NCBI GenBank assembly: GCA_001275005.1 | Contig: JWZX01002001.1 | Span: forward strand, 1-18,516 | DNA from: Chrysochromulina tobinii | Lineage: Eukaryota > Haptophyta > Prymnesiales > Chrysochromulinaceae | Length of the DNA: 18,516 bases | Reading direction: 5' to 3' | Shown here: positions 15,560-18,516 of the stretch, piece by piece | How the letters are laid out: every line of letters begins with the position of its first letter | Position numbering within the stretch: position 1 is the first letter of the stretch | Notes under the pieces: model-generated | Told to the model about the DNA's origin: nothing | Databases searched by the model: none | Seen by the model: the letters and a program-made list of their open reading frames with translations, nothing else | Translations under genes and position numbers: made by a program

Positions 15560-15976
15560 GTTAACCAAAATGCACCGTGGGGGACCGTGGGTCGCCTTTC
15601 ACATCTCACCGCATTCACGCTCGCGGTTCAGACTCGCCGTTGTACCCCGGGTCATCCCCGGGTCTGAATGCCGTGATGCCCGGGCCTTACGGCGGCCTCC
15701 CGGCGCTCCCGTCGTCTCCTTGGTCGTCTCGTGGTCATGTGCGTGGTCTGGGCAGCTGGAGTGCGGACACACAGATGCATATTATAGAGGCCCTCGTGTT
15801 TGGGGTCCGGGGTGTTTTCGTGTGTGCGTTGCGTTTCACGGGGGAACGCGACGAAACTGACTGATTTGACGTGACTTGACTCACAGCAGCTTTGGGTCAC
15901 GTTCGCCGCGGCATCTGGGCATTTTCTGCCATCCTTCCGCGGCCGGTGGCGGCCTGCTGCGAGCCCGTGCATAGAC

Positions 15977-17017
15977 ATGGCCGCGCCTGAGCACCCTGAA
16001 ATCTTTCTGACGGCACCCCACGAGGACAACCTCCTCGAGCACCTACCCGACGAAACTCTATCGCTCATCATGCAGCGCCTCGCACCCGAGGCCCTCGGAT
16101 GCCTCGCTTCTACTTCATCGTCGCTTGCTCGATGGATGGGATCGGCGGCAGCGGCACCTCTGTGGCACGCCCACTGCGCCCGCGCTGGGCTCAGTGTGCC
16201 CAATCATATCGATAGCAAGGTAGCGTACCGATGCCACGCAGCAACACGGTGCATGGACTGCCGTAGGCCGACTCGCTACATCTTCCAGTTGCTGCAGCGC
16301 AGACTCTGTGAGAGCTGTGAGCGCCAATCACCCCAGCGGTATGCAATCGCGACGGAGCTTCAACTGGTGCACGAGCGCTCCTCGCTCGCGATGCTCAGCG
16401 CCGCGCAGAGGCGCGGCGTCCTTCGGTCGCTGCCATCGATCGAGTTGGGCGGTGCCGTGTGGTACCTTCGACGAGCCGCGGTGGCTGCAGCGTCGCAGCT
16501 GGAGAGTGAGGACGGCGTCAGCTCTAGCAGCGCCTGTGCCGCAGGTGATGGCGTGCCCCAAGCGCCACAGGTGATGCCGCCACCGCCCGCGCCCGTGGAT
16601 GGATCTGAGGTGGCGGTAGATGCGGACGGGGACGATGAGGAGCATGACGAGCACAACCCTGACGCGGCTGGCGCAGAGCACGCGCCGATGGGTGCCGCAG
16701 GGAGCGCAGCCCGTAGGGCGGAGCAGCGCGAGGCGGCCAAGGCCCACAAGCGCGCAGTGAAGGCGGCTGCGAGGGCGAAGCGCGAGGGTGGCGCGCTGGT
16801 GAGCACGCTGCAGGTGCGTCAGCGCAGCAAAGCCTCGCCGCGTGGTGCGTCAGCTCCTGCGAGCACCTATAAGCCGAAGCGCGCCTCTGCTCGTGAGCAC
16901 CGCGAGCGCGCCGCCACCGAGCTCACCCCGTGGGAACGCCAGTATCGTGGGCTCGAGGAGACGCTCGGTGCAGACCTCTGTGGTCTCTCTGGTCTTGTGC
17001 TCGCTCTCGACCGGTGA
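15977..17017 (+). CDS. F-box protein with CxxC pair
   Basis: A 346-residue protein from a clear ATG. Residues about 18-66 form an F-box (NLLEHLPDETLSLIMQRL, then CLASTSSSLARWM and PLWHAHCAR), the Skp1-binding module that makes a protein a substrate receptor of SCF ubiquitin ligases. Just after it, C92-x-x-C95 and C111-x-x-C114 flank a basic aromatic segment and could bind one zinc ion. Residues about 170-240 are acidic and Pro/Ala-rich (PPPPAPVDGSEV, DADGDDEEHDEH), followed by a basic Ala/Arg/Lys helix (about 244-270). The C-terminus is ordered again (ELTPWERQYRGLEETLG). No WD40, LRR or Kelch substrate domain is visible, so the target is unknown. The MFS gene begins 87 bp downstream on the same strand. 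Confidence 0.88.
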   Translation: MAAPEHPEIFLTAPHEDNLLEHLPDETLSLIMQRLAPEALGCLASTSSSLARWMGSAAAAPLWHAHCARAGLSVPNHIDSKVAYRCHAATRCMDCRRPTRYIFQLLQRRLCESCERQSPQRYAIATELQLVHERSSLAMLSAAQRRGVLRSLPSIELGGAVWYLRRAAVAAASQLESEDGVSSSSACAAGDGVPQAPQVMPPPPAPVDGSEVAVDADGDDEEHDEHNPDAAGAEHAPMGAAGSAARRAEQREAAKAHKRAVKAAARAKREGGALVSTLQVRQRSKASPRGASAPASTYKPKRASAREHRERAATELTPWERQYRGLEETLGADLCGLSGLVLALDR

Positions 17018-17104
17018 TCTACTGTATGAGGAGCCGAGTATTTTAAAGATTTAACAGCCAGTTCACTCTATCGGCATGTATCGGGCGTCCCGCGTCGGGT
17101 TGCT

Positions 17105-18516
17105 ATGAAAGTCGCCTTATCGGACGGCGAAGCCTTGGGACATCACGTGCGCTCCCGTCATCCACCTTCGCTTTGCGATGCACGAGGCTTTCTGTTGCTC
17201 GCTGTGCTGCCCTTCTGCAACATCGGTGGCTTCGTCTGGTGTTACACGGCGCTGCCACTGCACTGGGTCGATAGCGATTGGCCGCTGTGGCAGCTGAGCA
17301 CACTGATGTTCATCACATATGTGCCACGCGTCTGCACCACTGTGCTGACTGGGCGTGTTGGTGACTGGATTTGCGTCCCCATCTCCGGCATTGCGGCCGG
17401 ATGCAGCATTCTCATGATCATGAGACCTGATAGCCCTGCAGCGGTCTGGGTGGCAATGTCGGCTATCTCATGTGCAGTCAATCCGCCCGCTCTCAGAAGC
17501 CTTGTGCATAAGCGCTTCCAGGGATCTGGGACGTGGCAGATGCAGCGAGCGCTACGCATGTACACACTCGCAGACGCCATCGGCTATGCGTGCGCGCCGT
17601 TCATAGGCGGCGTGCTATACGACACTCGCGGCTTGGCCGCTTGCGCCGCCTTCTCGTGCGTGACCAACAGTGCCTGTGCGCTCCTTACCTTTCACCTACT
17701 GGGATGTAGGCAGGCATCCGTCGCTCGAGTCAGACCGGACCAGTCGCCTGGACCTTCGGAAGCGGGAACTGATCACGGCAGCTCTCAAGCTGAAGGCGCT
17801 CGTTGCAACAGCGCGCATCCTGCTCATGACGGCGCTCATATGAAGGCTGAAGCCAACGCCGTCGTGGGTGTCCCAGTCACGAGGGCATACTACGGCTGGC
17901 CCCTGTCGGTGCTGATGGTGGCGGCGTATACCAACATCTGCGTATATGCGGTGGAGTGGAATCTGTATGCACTCTACTTTCGCATCGAACACGACTGGTC
18001 AGGGACCTGGTGCGGCTTCTGTCAGATGATCAGCGAGCTCATAGGCGCAGCTGTGCTCGGTGCCTCGACGATGACGTGCTTGTCGACGGGCGCGAGGTGC
18101 TGGAACTGCCCCCGCGCAGGGATCGCGCTGATGCGCCCCCCCTTTGGGATTGCGGTCGTTCTGGGCTCGCATGGGGTCCTCATGATCATGCTCGCCCAGC
18201 CTCAGTTTGTCGCGTCACTCCTGGGACAAGTCCTCATGGGCACGGCGTACCTGTTCGGTGAACAGCTCTTACAGGAGGCGCTGCTGCTGCTCTCACATGG
18301 CAACCACTCAGTCTACAGACACTTCGTCTTCATTCATTATCTGGTCTTCATGGCAGGATGCGCTCTCGCCTCTCCCATCGCTTTTGGGCTCTACGACTCG
18401 ACGGGCTCCTTTGCCAGCGTCTTCTACGCCTCGGCTGCCTTTGCGTTTGCCATCGGTGCTCTGCAGGCTGTCTATTTCGGCAGCCGCCTCGCACGCACGC
18501 CGGCAGGGGTGCTCGG
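17105..18516 (+). CDS. Major facilitator superfamily transporter (3' end beyond window)
   Basis: An uninterrupted frame of 470 codons from ATG to the window edge without a stop. The translation has about twelve hydrophobic segments in the six-loop-six arrangement of MFS carriers: near residues 28-50, 61-82, 91-106, 112-128, 155-172, 178-199, then a polar loop (200-262), then 264-291, 304-320, 346-363, 368-388, 405-428 and 436-458. A motif A-like GRVGDW (83-88) lies after TM2. GGVLYDTRG (168-176) and FGLYDSTGS (427-435) are the typical end-of-TM5 and end-of-TM11 turns. It is therefore almost complete and should end shortly beyond the window. It acts in a membrane; the substrate is unknown. The start is the first ATG after an in-frame TGA at 17027-17029. 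Confidence 0.85.
   Translation, partial: MKVALSDGEALGHHVRSRHPPSLCDARGFLLLAVLPFCNIGGFVWCYTALPLHWVDSDWPLWQLSTLMFITYVPRVCTTVLTGRVGDWICVPISGIAAGCSILMIMRPDSPAAVWVAMSAISCAVNPPALRSLVHKRFQGSGTWQMQRALRMYTLADAIGYACAPFIGGVLYDTRGLAACAAFSCVTNSACALLTFHLLGCRQASVARVRPDQSPGPSEAGTDHGSSQAEGARCNSAHPAHDGAHMKAEANAVVGVPVTRAYYGWPLSVLMVAAYTNICVYAVEWNLYALYFRIEHDWSGTWCGFCQMISELIGAAVLGASTMTCLSTGARCWNCPRAGIALMRPPFGIAVVLGSHGVLMIMLAQPQFVASLLGQVLMGTAYLFGEQLLQEALLLLSHGNHSVYRHFVFIHYLVFMAGCALASPIAFGLYDSTGSFASVFYASAAFAFAIGALQAVYFGSRLARTPAGVL

Larger units (their letters stand above)
14993..15976. other. Repeat- and hairpin-rich intergenic region
   Basis: A 984-bp gap between the Sel1 ORF (-) and the F-box gene (+). From left to right it has a 6-bp-stem hairpin (15006-15022), a 12-bp perfect hairpin (15024-15050), overlapping TACATGTA palindromes (15170-15185) and an imperfect 29-bp direct repeat (15223-15251 and 15322-15350). 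Next are two cctttgattta copies (15392-15413), a CACGTG site (15458-15463) and the 87-bp near-palindrome at 15473-15559. Two ccccgggtc copies follow near 15645-15663. The AT-rich left half contrasts with the GC-rich genes around it. No protein gene was recognised. Confidence 0.6.

Overview
The window looks like nuclear DNA from a GC-rich eukaryotic microalga; a haptophyte is my best guess. The evidence is a homeodomain protein with a CAG/polyglutamine tract, an F-box protein, a SPRY-like protein, Sel1 repeats next to a U-box-like fragment, and a plant/algal-type circularly permuted NOA1/YqeH/BPG2 GTPase whose N-terminus resembles organelle targeting. Genes are separate, face both ways, have no ribosome-binding sites and form no operons. 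Every gene reads as one exon, so introns are rare or absent here. The taxonomic call is inference; no rRNA or organelle marker is present.

Layout from left to right: a gap of uncertain content (1-343); a GNAT acetyltransferase (-); a small unknown protein with an internal duplication (+); the NOA1/YqeH-type GTPase (-); an unknown coiled-coil plus Pro/Gln-rich protein (+); an unknown protein with two copies of a W-D-P-M-R-Y module (-); a homeodomain transcription factor with polyQ (+); a SPRY-like protein (-); a large glycosyltransferase with two apparent GT domains (+); a Sel1-repeat ORF and an overlapping coiled-coil/U-box-fragment ORF that look like one gene split by a frameshift (-); an F-box protein (+); and a 12-TM MFS transporter that runs off the right edge (+).

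Up to the F-box gene, strands alternate without exception, so each gene pair is either divergent with a shared 5' gap or convergent. Two of the shared 5' gaps are only about 200 bp. I see no common pathway linking the genes; it reads as an ordinary gene neighbourhood with several uncharacterised lineage-specific families.

The most unusual non-coding stretch is 14993-15976. It holds several hairpins, an imperfect direct repeat of about 29 bp, and a near-palindrome in which perfect 27-bp arms enclose three tandem 13-bp units carrying CACGTG cores. It may be a MITE-like element or a regulatory array. Where an ORF could open with GTG or TTG I moved the start to the first ATG, since this is eukaryotic DNA.
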